Part shown: positions 45,147-52,977 of the stretch, piece after piece | Layout: every line of letters begins with the position of its first letter | How positions within the stretch are numbered: position 1 is the first letter of the stretch | NCBI GenBank assembly: GCA_024234855.1 | Contig: JACKNN010000001.1 | Coordinates: forward strand, 496,001 to 560,000 | Reading direction: 5' to 3' | Length of the DNA stretch: 64,000 nucleotides | From: Pseudomonadales bacterium | GTDB lineage: Bacteria > Pseudomonadota > Gammaproteobacteria > Pseudomonadales > Halieaceae | Program-made: the position numbers and the translations under genes | Notes under the pieces: model-generated | Told to the model about the DNA's origin: nothing | The model's input: the letters and a program-made list of their open reading frames with translations, nothing else | Databases searched by the model: none

Positions 45147-45959
45147 ATGCCGGAATTACCGGAAGTAGAAACAACCCGCAGGGGCGTCTCGCCACATTGC
45201 CGGGGAGAGATAGTCCAGGACCTGGTCGTGAGGGAGCCGCGGCTCCGCTGGCCGGTGTCTGGGCAACTGCGGGAAGGGCTTGTCGGCCGTACAATAGAGA
45301 CGGTTGAGCGGCGCGGGAAATACCTGCTGTTCAGGACGTCGGCAGGCTCGATGCTGGTCCACCTGGGTATGTCAGGTTCGCTACGGGTGGTGGACCGGGC
45401 GCAGGCGCCCGGCAAGCATGACCATATCGATATCCAAATGGCGTCCGGCGCATGCCTGCGTTACCACGACCCGCGGCGCTTCGGCTGTTTTCTCTGGCTC
45501 GCGCCGGGCGAGCAGCACCCCTTGCTCAGCCACCTCGGGCCGGAGCCGCTGTCGGACGATTTCGATGGCGATTACCTCTATCGGCTGTCCCGTGGCCGCT
45601 CCAGCGCGGTTAAGAGCTTCATCATGAACGGAAAAGTCGTCGTCGGGGTTGGTAATATTTACGCTAACGAGGCGCTGTTCCTGGCCGGCATCCACCCCCG
45701 ACGCGCCGCTGGTCGCATATCGCGGACCCGCCACCGGGTGCTCGCCGACTATATAAAGCAAGTGCTTACTTCGGCTATAGAGCAGGGTGGCACTACTCTC
45801 AGGGATTTTGTTGGGGGCGACGGCAAGCCGGGCTACTTCGCCCAGCAGCTCTATGTCTACGGGCGCGCGGGCGAGGCCTGCAAGCGTTGTGGGGGCCTGC
45901 TGCGGGAGGGTCGCCTGGGGCAGCGAACTACAGTTTTCTGCGTGACCTGCCAGCGTTGA
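45147..45959 (+). CDS. mutM: Formamidopyrimidine-DNA glycosylase
   Basis: Removes 8-oxoguanine and formamidopyrimidines from DNA. The 270-residue enzyme starts with MPELPEVET, whose Pro2 and Glu3 are the catalytic residues after Met removal. It keeps the helix-two-turn-helix region (VGNIYANEALF) and ends in a zinc finger of the form C-x2-C-x16-C-x2-C. It starts 109 bp after the rpmBG terminator. Confidence 0.98.
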   Translation: MPELPEVETTRRGVSPHCRGEIVQDLVVREPRLRWPVSGQLREGLVGRTIETVERRGKYLLFRTSAGSMLVHLGMSGSLRVVDRAQAPGKHDHIDIQMASGACLRYHDPRRFGCFLWLAPGEQHPLLSHLGPEPLSDDFDGDYLYRLSRGRSSAVKSFIMNGKVVVGVGNIYANEALFLAGIHPRRAAGRISRTRHRVLADYIKQVLTSAIEQGGTTLRDFVGGDGKPGYFAQQLYVYGRAGEACKRCGGLLREGRLGQRTTVFCVTCQR

Positions 45960-46015
45960 TCAGGCTACACTCAGGCGAAGTAGGGGAAAACGGGATGATA
46001 ACCCGGGAGCTGGAT

Positions 46016-46402
46016 ATGAAAATAACGTCACGCGCGGGCCGCGTTACCGCCGCCTTCCTGATCGGTTGCCTCATGTTGCCACAATCGCTGTGGGCGCAAG
46101 ACCCGAGCGCCATGGCGCGCGAAGGGGCAGTGGATGAGAACCCGCACTGGGGTGCCATGGTCGGCGACTTCTTTGTGGCGAGGCCGCTAGGCCTGGTGAT
46201 GACCGTCGGCGGGACCGCCCTGTGGCTGGTCAGCTTGCCGTTCACGCTGCTGGCGGGCAACGCCAACGAGGCGGCTGATACCCTGATACTCGGCCCGGGC
46301 GAGCAGACGTTCATGCGCTGCCTCGGCTGCCGTAAAGCGGGATACACCAACAAGGACATCGAGCAGCACCAGAAGCGTCAAACCGCCCAGGTGGACGAGT
46401 AA
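46016..46402 (+). CDS. Small exported/membrane protein with RPLG and RCLGC motifs, unknown function
   Basis: A 128-residue protein with a signal peptide (ending QSLWAQ) and a hydrophobic stretch in DFFVARPLGLVMTVGGTALW. GNANEAADTLILGPGEQTF and then RCLGC follow. Similar short proteins with the same RPLG...LPF...GN..EA order exist in gammaproteobacteria and are sometimes labelled multidrug transporter without evidence. The two close cysteines near the end are distinctive here. The ATG at 46016 has a GGGAG site; an in-frame ATG at 45995 is possible but lengthens the signal peptide. Confidence 0.7.
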   Translation: MKITSRAGRVTAAFLIGCLMLPQSLWAQDPSAMAREGAVDENPHWGAMVGDFFVARPLGLVMTVGGTALWLVSLPFTLLAGNANEAADTLILGPGEQTFMRCLGCRKAGYTNKDIEQHQKRQTAQVDE

Positions 46403-46494
46403 GCTGAACTCGCCTGGCCCCCGGGAAATGTGTCCGGGAGCCCATCGGTAAGTGAAACCTGACGCTCGGGTTTTTCCCGGCGCCACAGAAATGC

Positions 46495-46983
46495 CTATTC
46501 GTTCGAGTAGCGCTCGCGAATCGCACGGTTGACCGGATCCGGTACAAACGGGCTGATATCGCCGTTGAGTGCCGCTATTTCCCTGACCAGCGAACTGGAA
46601 ATGTAGGACAGGTGCTCCGAGGGTGTAAGGAAAATACTCTCGAACGCCGGATACATGGCCCGGTTCATGTTGGCCAACTGGAACTCGTACTCAAAATCCG
46701 CCACCGCGCGCAGCCCCCGCAATACGCAGCTGGCGCCCTGGCTTTTGGCGAAGTCGATCAGCAGGTTGTTAAAACCGACCACCTCGACATTGTCCAGGTG
46801 GGACAGCGCAGCCCGGCATAACTCTACCCGTTTCTCCAGGGTAAACAGGGGCGTCTTCTTCTCGCTGTACGCGATTGCCACTACCACCCTGTCGAACAGG
46901 CGGGCCGCCCGTTCGGTCAGGTCCACATGGCCATTGGTGATCGGGTCGAAAGTTCCCGGGTAGATGACGGAGTGGGTGCGCAT
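46495..46983 (-). CDS. coaD: Phosphopantetheine adenylyltransferase
   Basis: Fourth step of coenzyme A synthesis: phosphopantetheine plus ATP to dephospho-CoA. The 162-residue protein has the nucleotidyltransferase motif VIYPGTFDPITNGHVDL and the ISSSLVRE block near the end, and the LRGLRAVADFEYEFQLANMNR helix between. It follows rsmD on the same strand after about 106 bp, in which I see no gene. Confidence 0.98.
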   Translation of the reverse strand: MRTHSVIYPGTFDPITNGHVDLTERAARLFDRVVVAIAYSEKKTPLFTLEKRVELCRAALSHLDNVEVVGFNNLLIDFAKSQGASCVLRGLRAVADFEYEFQLANMNRAMYPAFESIFLTPSEHLSYISSSLVREIAALNGDISPFVPDPVNRAIRERYSNE

Positions 46984-47089
46984 GCGAACTGCCTGTATTG
47001 GCGGCGGGAGCAGCGGATGGTAAACAATTTACCCGGGAGCTACAACGTGAGTGCCGCGACCAGTGGCCGCCGGCTTTCGCGTATCCAGA

Positions 47090-47674
47090 TCACCTTTCCC
47101 GCACAAAAAGACGGTAGCTGACTTCACCGGCCACTTTTTCCCTGTGCAGGCGCCACCTGGCCGGCACATGGGGTGCGGGGTCTCGCACCGCCGTTTCCAC
47201 GTAGGCCATACCGCCGGGGGCCAGCGTGCCCGCGACGTCCAGTTGGGTGCAAACGGGATCAACCAGGTTCTTACCGAACGGCGGGTCGATGAATACGATA
47301 TCGTAAATGCCAGCGCCTGCCTGGAGGAAAGCCAGGGCGGGTGCCGACTGGCAGCGGGCCGGCACGCCGGGGACCAGTAACCTCAAATGGTGTTCGATCT
47401 GGCGCAGTGCCGTCGCCGACGTATCGACGAAATCACAACTGGCGGCGCCCCGCGAAAGTGCTTCCAGGCCCAGGGCGCCACTGCCGGCGAAAAGGTCGAG
47501 GCAGCGTGCGCCGTGGATCGCGGGCGCCAGCCAATTGAAGAGGGTTTCGCGCACGCGATCCGGGGTCGGTCGCAGACCTTCGGCGGGAGTGAAGGTGAGT
47601 TTGCGGCCGCGCCACTGTCCGCCGATGATGCGCAGGGTGCTTTGCGGTACTGACCTTTTGCCGGATCTGGTCAT
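47090..47674 (-). CDS. rsmD: 16S rRNA (guanine(966)-N(2))-methyltransferase RsmD
   Basis: Methylates G966 of 16S rRNA. The 194-residue protein opens LRIIGGQWRGRKL with RPTPDRVRETLFNWL, has the SAM motif CLDLFAGSGALGLEALSRG and the catalytic DPPF in YDIVFIDPPFG. It diverges from ftsY, the arrangement found in E. coli and Pseudomonas. Confidence 0.97.
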   Translation of the reverse strand: MTRSGKRSVPQSTLRIIGGQWRGRKLTFTPAEGLRPTPDRVRETLFNWLAPAIHGARCLDLFAGSGALGLEALSRGAASCDFVDTSATALRQIEHHLRLLVPGVPARCQSAPALAFLQAGAGIYDIVFIDPPFGKNLVDPVCTQLDVAGTLAPGGMAYVETAVRDPAPHVPARWRLHREKVAGEVSYRLFVRER

Positions 47675-47764
47675 TTCGTCGCTTTGTGCAAGGGTGTTAG
47701 GATAGCCGTTTTTCGCAGGCGCAAGCCCGCGCCCACTCTAGCACGACAACAAGCAACGCCAATT

Positions 47765-48976
47765 ATGAAATTTTTCAAACGCAAAAAAGCGGCGGATGAG
47801 CAGGCAACTCCGGCGGATACTGCGCCGGTTCCCGCCGTGCCGGATTCCGGCCAGGCAGCGGTGGAAAGCCCTGCCGTCGCGGTGCCGGTAACTCCGGCAG
47901 CGGAGATCGCGCCCAGTGCGCAGGGGCAAAATCCCGCTGGAATTTCTGCAGCGAATTCTACTCAGAGTGCCGCTGCAGGTACCGATGCCGCTGCCGCCCG
48001 GAACACTGCGCAGAGTGGTGCTGAGAGTACCGCGGACGCAGGCAAGCGGGGTTTCTTCTCTCGCCTGCGGCGGGGACTGGGCCGCACCAGTGAAAATCTG
48101 GTACAGGGTATGGGCACCCTGTTTCTCGGTCGCAAGGAAATCGATGAAGACCTGCTGGAGGAACTGGAATCGCGCCTGCTGATGGCAGATGTCGGTGTGG
48201 ACGCCACCCGGGAGATCATCGGCCACCTCACCCAGCGGGTCTCGCGGCGGGAACTCACCCATGCCGAGGGCTTGCAAGCCGCCCTGCGGGAAGAGCTGCT
48301 GGCCCTGCTCAAGCCCTGCGAGCTGGCGCTGGACGTGGCGGGCAAAAAGCCGTTCGTCATCCTGATGGTGGGCGTGAACGGGGTTGGCAAGACGACGACC
48401 ATCGGCAAGCTGGCCAGGCGCTACATGGCCGAAGGCCGTTCCGTGATGCTCGCCGCCGGCGACACGTTTCGCGCCGCCGCGGTCGAACAGTTACAGGTAT
48501 GGGGCGATCGCAACCGGGTGCCGGTGATCGCGCAGCACACGGGGGCCGACAGCGCCTCGGTGCTGTTCGATGCCCTGCAGGCCGCCAGGGCCCGCGAAGT
48601 GGATGTCCTTATCGCCGATACCGCCGGCCGCCTGCACAACAAGGACAATCTCATGGAGGAGCTGAAGAAAGTGGTGCGGGTAATGACGAAACTCGACCCG
48701 AGCGCGCCCCACGAGGTGATGCTGGTGCTCGATGCGGGCACTGGCCAGAACGCCCTGGCCCAGGCGGACCAGTTCCGGCAGTGGGTCGGTGTAACCGGCA
48801 TCACTCTCACCAAGCTCGATGGCACGGCCAAGGGCGGGGTCATCTTCGCCATTGCAAAAAAACTCGGCCTGCCCATTCGGTTTATCGGCGTGGGCGAGGC
48901 CGTCGAAGACCTGCGGCCATTTGAGGCAAAACAGTTTATCGACGCACTATTCGCCGGGAACGATACCACTGAATGA
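47765..48976 (+). CDS. ftsY: Signal recognition particle receptor FtsY
   Basis: GTPase that docks SRP-ribosome complexes at the inner membrane. The 403-residue protein begins with the membrane-targeting MKFFKRKKA, then an Ala/Pro/Thr-rich A domain to about residue 95, and the NG domain with GVNGVGKTTTIGKLARRY, DTAGRLHNKDNLMEELKK and TKLDGTAKGG. The ATG at 47765 gives the amphipathic start; the open frame extends upstream to 47684 without similarity. Its TGA overlaps the ftsE ATG (ATGA). Confidence 0.97.
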   Translation: MKFFKRKKAADEQATPADTAPVPAVPDSGQAAVESPAVAVPVTPAAEIAPSAQGQNPAGISAANSTQSAAAGTDAAAARNTAQSGAESTADAGKRGFFSRLRRGLGRTSENLVQGMGTLFLGRKEIDEDLLEELESRLLMADVGVDATREIIGHLTQRVSRRELTHAEGLQAALREELLALLKPCELALDVAGKKPFVILMVGVNGVGKTTTIGKLARRYMAEGRSVMLAAGDTFRAAAVEQLQVWGDRNRVPVIAQHTGADSASVLFDALQAARAREVDVLIADTAGRLHNKDNLMEELKKVVRVMTKLDPSAPHEVMLVLDAGTGQNALAQADQFRQWVGVTGITLTKLDGTAKGGVIFAIAKKLGLPIRFIGVGEAVEDLRPFEAKQFIDALFAGNDTTE

Positions 48977-49638
48977 TCAGTTTTGACCGGGTTAGCAAGC
49001 GCTTTGCGCAGGGCCACGACGCCCTGCGTGAGGTGAGTGTCGACATCGGGAAGGATGAACTGGTGTTTATCACAGGTCACTCCGGCGCGGGCAAGACCAC
49101 CCTGCTGCGCATGATCATGCTGATGGAGCGGCCCTCCCGCGGGCAGGTGACTATCGACGGCCAGAACCTGGCCGCTATTGGTCCACGCGGCATACCCAGG
49201 CATCGCCGCAACATTGGTGTCGTATTCCAGAATCACCGCCTGTTGATGGATCGAACAGTGTTTGACAATGTCGCCCTGCCTTTGATTATCGCCGGCTACG
49301 ACCAGCGTGAAGTCGGCAGGCGGGTGCGAGCGGCACTCGACAAGGTCGGCCTGCTCAAACGCGAACGGGCCATGCCGGTTACCTTGTCCGGCGGCGAACA
49401 GCAGCGGGTAGGTATTGCCAGGGCAGTGGTCGGCAAGCCGAAAATTATCCTGGCCGATGAACCCACAGGCAATCTCGATCCGGCCCTGTCCGCTGAAATC
49501 ATGCAGCTGTTTGAGGAATTCAACCAGGTCGGCGTTACCGTGCTGATCGCCAGCCACGACCTCGCCCTGATCTCCAGGCTTCGCCACCGCATTATCACCC
49601 TGCGTGAGGGGCGTCTGGTGGCCGGGAGCAAGGCGTGA
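48973..49638 (+). CDS. ftsE: Cell division ATP-binding protein FtsE
   Basis: ABC-type ATPase that, with FtsX, activates peptidoglycan hydrolases at the division site. The 221 residues contain Walker A GHSGAGKT (35-42), the signature LSGGEQQR and Walker B ILADEPTG. It overlaps ftsY by 4 bp and ftsX by 4 bp, so ftsY-ftsE-ftsX are tightly coupled. Confidence 0.98.
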   Translation: MISFDRVSKRFAQGHDALREVSVDIGKDELVFITGHSGAGKTTLLRMIMLMERPSRGQVTIDGQNLAAIGPRGIPRHRRNIGVVFQNHRLLMDRTVFDNVALPLIIAGYDQREVGRRVRAALDKVGLLKRERAMPVTLSGGEQQRVGIARAVVGKPKIILADEPTGNLDPALSAEIMQLFEEFNQVGVTVLIASHDLALISRLRHRIITLREGRLVAGSKA

Positions 49639-50630
49639 CCGGGCGGGGTGCGGCGGGGCGCGCCACTGCCGGGCGACGCGAGGGCGCCAGCCAGAGCCGT
49701 ACAGGCTGGCGGGATCGCTACAACGCCTGGTTGATGCATCATCGCCTGTCGGCCGCTGACAGCATGAACCGGGTGCTGGACAACCCGGTTTCCAGCGCTA
49801 TGACCTGGCTGGTGATCGGTATCGCGCTGGCCCTGCCGACGGGCCTCAATGTCGCGCTGGATAATGTGAGCCAGCTCAGCGCCAGCTGGGACAGCCCAGC
49901 CCAGATCTCGCTCTTCCTGCAGGACGGCATCAGCGAGGACAGGGCGCGGCAATTGCGCGAGGAAGTGGCCGCTCGCGAGGACGTGGCCCAGACCCTGTTC
50001 GTGTCCAGGGACGAGGCGCTGGAGGAGTTTCGCGCCCTGTCGGGCTTTGCCGATGTCCTGGCCAGCCTCGAACATAACCCCCTGCCGCATTTAATCCTGG
50101 TATCGCCGGTGGGCAGTTCACCCCAGTCGGCCGCCGTGGCCTTGCGGGCCGAGTTGGCGGGCTACCCCGATGTCGCCCAGGCAGTGCTCGACATGGAGTG
50201 GCTGCAACGGCTCAACAGCCTGATGGAACTCAGCCGCCGGTTGGTGCTGGCAGTTGGGGGCCTGTTGGTAGTGGGTGTAGTGCTGATCCTCGGCAACACC
50301 ATCCGGCTGGCGATAGAGAGCCGGCGTGATGAAATCGTGATCGTCAAGCTGGTGGGGGGCAGCAATGCATTTGTCCGGCGCCCCTTCCTTTATACCGGCC
50401 TTTGGTACGGGGTCGGGGGAGGCCTGTTTGCGGCCCTGCTGGTTGCAGCCTCGCTCTGGTTGTTGCGGCAGCCGATCAGCGAGCTAGCCACGCTCTACCA
50501 GAGCGAGTTCAGGTTGCGCGGGCTGGGCGTCATGGGCGGGCTGAACCTGATTATACTGGGCGGTTTACTGGGCCTGGCGGGGTCCTGGCTGGCCGTGGCC
50601 CGCCATCTGGTTGAAATACAGCCGCGGTGA
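49635..50630 (+). CDS. ftsX: Cell division protein FtsX
   Basis: Membrane partner of FtsE, 331 residues. One membrane helix lies near 55-75 (SSAMTWLVIGIALALPTG), a periplasmic domain that contacts hydrolase activators follows, and three helices lie in the C-terminal half (LVLAVGGLLVVGVVLILGN and after). The start is a GTG in the GTGA overlap with ftsE. The basic N-terminal 30 residues are cytoplasmic and low in complexity. Confidence 0.95.
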   Translation: MTGRGAAGRATAGRREGASQSRTGWRDRYNAWLMHHRLSAADSMNRVLDNPVSSAMTWLVIGIALALPTGLNVALDNVSQLSASWDSPAQISLFLQDGISEDRARQLREEVAAREDVAQTLFVSRDEALEEFRALSGFADVLASLEHNPLPHLILVSPVGSSPQSAAVALRAELAGYPDVAQAVLDMEWLQRLNSLMELSRRLVLAVGGLLVVGVVLILGNTIRLAIESRRDEIVIVKLVGGSNAFVRRPFLYTGLWYGVGGGLFAALLVAASLWLLRQPISELATLYQSEFRLRGLGVMGGLNLIILGGLLGLAGSWLAVARHLVEIQPR

Positions 50631-50819
50631 ACGGCCCGCCGCGCGGGGATTGACTCGCCCCCGGTCCTGAACTACCTGTTGTGGCCACCGCTCCAGCTCG
50701 GCGGACACCGCCACCTCACCGCGGCTGCCGTCGCCTGGCACAGGGGCAACTCTCGACCATGGGTGTTCAGCTAAGCTATTGAATTAAAACTAATAAATAG
50801 AATTATTTCGATGTCAGCC

Positions 50820-50846
50820 GGAACTTTTCAGCGATTAGCACTCTAA
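50820..50846 (+). promoter_or_regulatory. SigmaE-like promoter of rpoH
   Basis: GGAACTT (50820-50826) and TCTAA (50842-50846), followed by CCC, match the -35 and -10 elements of RpoE/AlgU promoters; the spacer after GAACTT is 15 bp, one shorter than usual. The -10 lies inside the CIRCE operator. An AT-rich stretch upstream (TTGAAT at 50779-50784) could hold a second, sigma70 promoter. The rest of the ftsX-rpoH gap (50631-50778) shows no gene. Confidence 0.6.
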
Positions 50847-50861
50847 CCCAAAGAGTGCTAA
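50835..50861. promoter_or_regulatory. CIRCE operator (HrcA binding site) upstream of rpoH
   Basis: TTAGCACTC (50835-50843), a 9-bp spacer, and GAGTGCTAA (50853-50861) match the CIRCE consensus in all 18 arm positions and in spacer length. CIRCE is bound by the heat-shock repressor HrcA. It lies 29 bp before the rpoH start codon and would cover the start of transcription predicted from the sigmaE-like promoter. Confidence 0.93.
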
Positions 50862-50890
50862 AATCACTCCGCAAACAAGGAGAGTAACCT

Positions 50891-51745
50891 ATGAGCAACA
50901 GCCTGCAGCCAATCGACCAGATGGTACCGGGAGCGAATCTCCCGGCCTACGTCCAGGCCGTCAGCAGCATTCCCATCCTGACTGCCGAGCGTGAACACGA
51001 ATTGGCGGTGGATTTGTATTACAACGACAGCCTGGCGGCGGCGCGCGAACTGGTGATGTCCCACCTTCGCTTTGTGGTGCATATCGCCCGCAGCTATTCC
51101 GGCTATGGCCTGGCGGAAGCTGACCTGATCCAGGAGGGCAACGTTGGCCTGATGAAAGCGGTCAAGCGCTTCAACCCGGAAAAAGGGGTGCGCCTGGTGT
51201 CATTCGCTGTCCACTGGATCAAGGCGGAAATGCACGAGTTCATTCTGCGCAACTGGCGCATCGTGAAAGTGGCTACCACCAAGGCTCAGCGCAAGCTGTT
51301 TTTCAACCTGCGCAGTGCCAAGAAAGACCTGGCGTGGCTGAGTGCGGAAGAGGCCAGGGCCGTGGCGGATGAACTGGGTGTGGATGTGCAGGAAGTGCAT
51401 CGAATGGAAGGCCGCCTCAGCAGCCGTGACCTGGCGTATGACGCGCCGCTGGACTCCGACGATGACGACAGCTGGCACGCTCCCCAGTATTATCTGGAGG
51501 ATCACAGCGCCGACCCGGCCCTGGCCGTGGAGTCGAGTGACTGGCAGGACAGCAGTGAAGAGCGTTTGCACCGGGCGCTGGCCCAGTTGGACGAGCGCAG
51601 CCGGGATATTCTGGCCCAGCGCTGGCTGGCGGATGACAAGGCCACCCTGCACGAGCTCGCGGCCCAGTACAATGTTTCGGCCGAGCGTATCAGGCAGCTG
51701 GAACAGGGCGCGATGAAAAAATTGCGCAGCTCGATGACCGCCTGA
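50891..51745 (+). CDS. rpoH: RNA polymerase sigma-32 factor
   Basis: The heat-shock sigma factor, 284 residues as in E. coli. Region 2 (LRFVVHIARSYSGYGLAEADLIQEGNVGLMKAV), the RpoH box QRKLFFNLR (133-141) and region 4 (LHELAAQYNVSAERIRQLEQGAMKKLR) are all present. The ATG follows AAGGAGAG. It stands downstream of ftsYEX, with a 260-bp gap holding its own promoter and a CIRCE operator, so its transcription is likely under HrcA as well as stress sigma control. Confidence 0.98.
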   Translation: MSNSLQPIDQMVPGANLPAYVQAVSSIPILTAEREHELAVDLYYNDSLAAARELVMSHLRFVVHIARSYSGYGLAEADLIQEGNVGLMKAVKRFNPEKGVRLVSFAVHWIKAEMHEFILRNWRIVKVATTKAQRKLFFNLRSAKKDLAWLSAEEARAVADELGVDVQEVHRMEGRLSSRDLAYDAPLDSDDDDSWHAPQYYLEDHSADPALAVESSDWQDSSEERLHRALAQLDERSRDILAQRWLADDKATLHELAAQYNVSAERIRQLEQGAMKKLRSSMTA

Positions 51746-51820
51746 CGAAATCCCCGGGGGCTGCCCGCCTGCCCCCGGCCGGTCCCCGATCCCCGGAATC
51801 CACCGTACAGGACACCACCC

Positions 51821-52198
51821 ATGGCCAAAGTGTTTATTACCCTGGCTTCCCTTAGCGGCATGTTGGCGGTGTGTTTCGGTGCGTTCGGCGCCCATGCCCT
51901 CAAGAGTCGGCTGGACGACTACGCAATGGGTGTGTTTCAGACCGCCGTACAGTATCACTTCTATCACAGCCTCGCCCTGCTGGCGGTGGGCGTTATAGCC
52001 CTCAGCTACCCGCAGACCGCGCTGCTGCGCAGCAGCGGTTGGCTGTTCCTGGTGGGCATCGTGATTTTCTCCGGCAGTCTCTACCTGCTCAGTTTCAGCG
52101 GTCTGCGCTGGCTGGGGGCGATCACGCCGCTGGGCGGCCTGGCGTTTATCGCCGGCTGGGGCTGTCTCGCCGCTGCCAGTTGGAAAATGCTGGCCTGA
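51821..52198 (+). CDS. DUF423 family inner membrane protein
   Basis: A 125-residue protein with four membrane helices. The conserved start LASLSGMLAVCFGAFGAHALK and the middle FQTAVQYHFYHSLALLAVG are those of the DUF423 (YgdD-like) family; function unknown. It lies 75 bp after rpoH and 11 bp before trmB. Confidence 0.9.
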   Translation: MAKVFITLASLSGMLAVCFGAFGAHALKSRLDDYAMGVFQTAVQYHFYHSLALLAVGVIALSYPQTALLRSSGWLFLVGIVIFSGSLYLLSFSGLRWLGAITPLGGLAFIAGWGCLAAASWKMLA

Positions 52199-52209
52199 TC
52201 CCGCCACCC

Positions 52210-52896
52210 TTGACTGACACCGACTCCAGGCGACCCATTCGCAGCTATGTCCTGCGCACCGGCCGTATGACGCCCGGGCAGCAGCGCGCTTTTGACCAGA
52301 ACTGGGCGCATTGGGGCCTGGAGCACGGCACCGGCATGCTCGACTTTGATGCCTGCTTCGGCGCAGTCGGCCCCAGGGTATTGGAAATCGGCTTCGGCAT
52401 GGGCCAGTCGCTGGTGGCCATGGCCGCGGCGGCCCCTGCCACGCAATTCGTGGGCATCGAGGTACATCGCCCCGGTGTCGGCAAACTGCTGCACGGCATG
52501 GCGGAGCAGGGCGTCGATAACATCCGGGTCTACTGCCACGACGCGGTGGAAGTCCTGCGGGACTGCATTGCGCCGGCTTCGCTGGATACCATCCAGATAT
52601 TCTTCCCCGATCCCTGGCACAAGAAGAAACACAACAAGCGCCGGCTGATCCAGCCGCTGTTTGTGGCGCAACTGGTGAGTCGGCTCAAGCACGGCGGCAC
52701 CTTGCACCTGGCCACTGACTGGGAGGACTACGCCGGGCAGATGATGGCGGTGCTCTCCGCCGAGAGTGGCCTGGCAAACGCGTGTGGCGAGGGTCAGTTT
52801 GCACCGCGGCCGGAACACCGCCCCCTGACCAAGTTTGAAAAGCGCGGCGAGCGGCTCGGCCACGGGGTCCGGGACCTGGTGTTCAGGCGCACTTGA
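52210..52896 (+). CDS. trmB: tRNA (guanine(46)-N(7))-methyltransferase TrmB
   Basis: Makes m7G46 in tRNA. The protein has RPIRSYVLRTGRMTPGQQRA, the SAM loop VLEIGFGMGQSLV, IGIEVH-like VGIEVHRPGV and the catalytic FFPDPWHKKKHNKRRL. I chose the TTG at 52210 because the conserved RSYVLRTGRMT block lies upstream of the first ATG (52267). It gives 228 residues, but has no clear ribosome site, so the start is uncertain. Confidence 0.93.
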   Translation: MTDTDSRRPIRSYVLRTGRMTPGQQRAFDQNWAHWGLEHGTGMLDFDACFGAVGPRVLEIGFGMGQSLVAMAAAAPATQFVGIEVHRPGVGKLLHGMAEQGVDNIRVYCHDAVEVLRDCIAPASLDTIQIFFPDPWHKKKHNKRRLIQPLFVAQLVSRLKHGGTLHLATDWEDYAGQMMAVLSAESGLANACGEGQFAPRPEHRPLTKFEKRGERLGHGVRDLVFRRT

Positions 52897-52914
52897 AGGG
52901 CTGGTCAGCCCGGG

Positions 52915-52938
52915 CCCGACCGGACCCGACCGGACCCG
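52915..52938. repeat. Short tandem repeat, 10-bp unit
   Basis: CCCGACCGGA occurs twice head to tail (52915-52924, 52925-52934), followed by CCCG. A GGGCTG/CAGCCC hairpin at 52898-52911 overlaps the trmB stop just upstream. Both lie between the convergent trmB and hemW; the hairpin may help termination. Confidence 0.5.
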
Positions 52939-52977
52939 CACCGTCAATGGCAGGGGGATCCTTTCACACCGCAAAGT

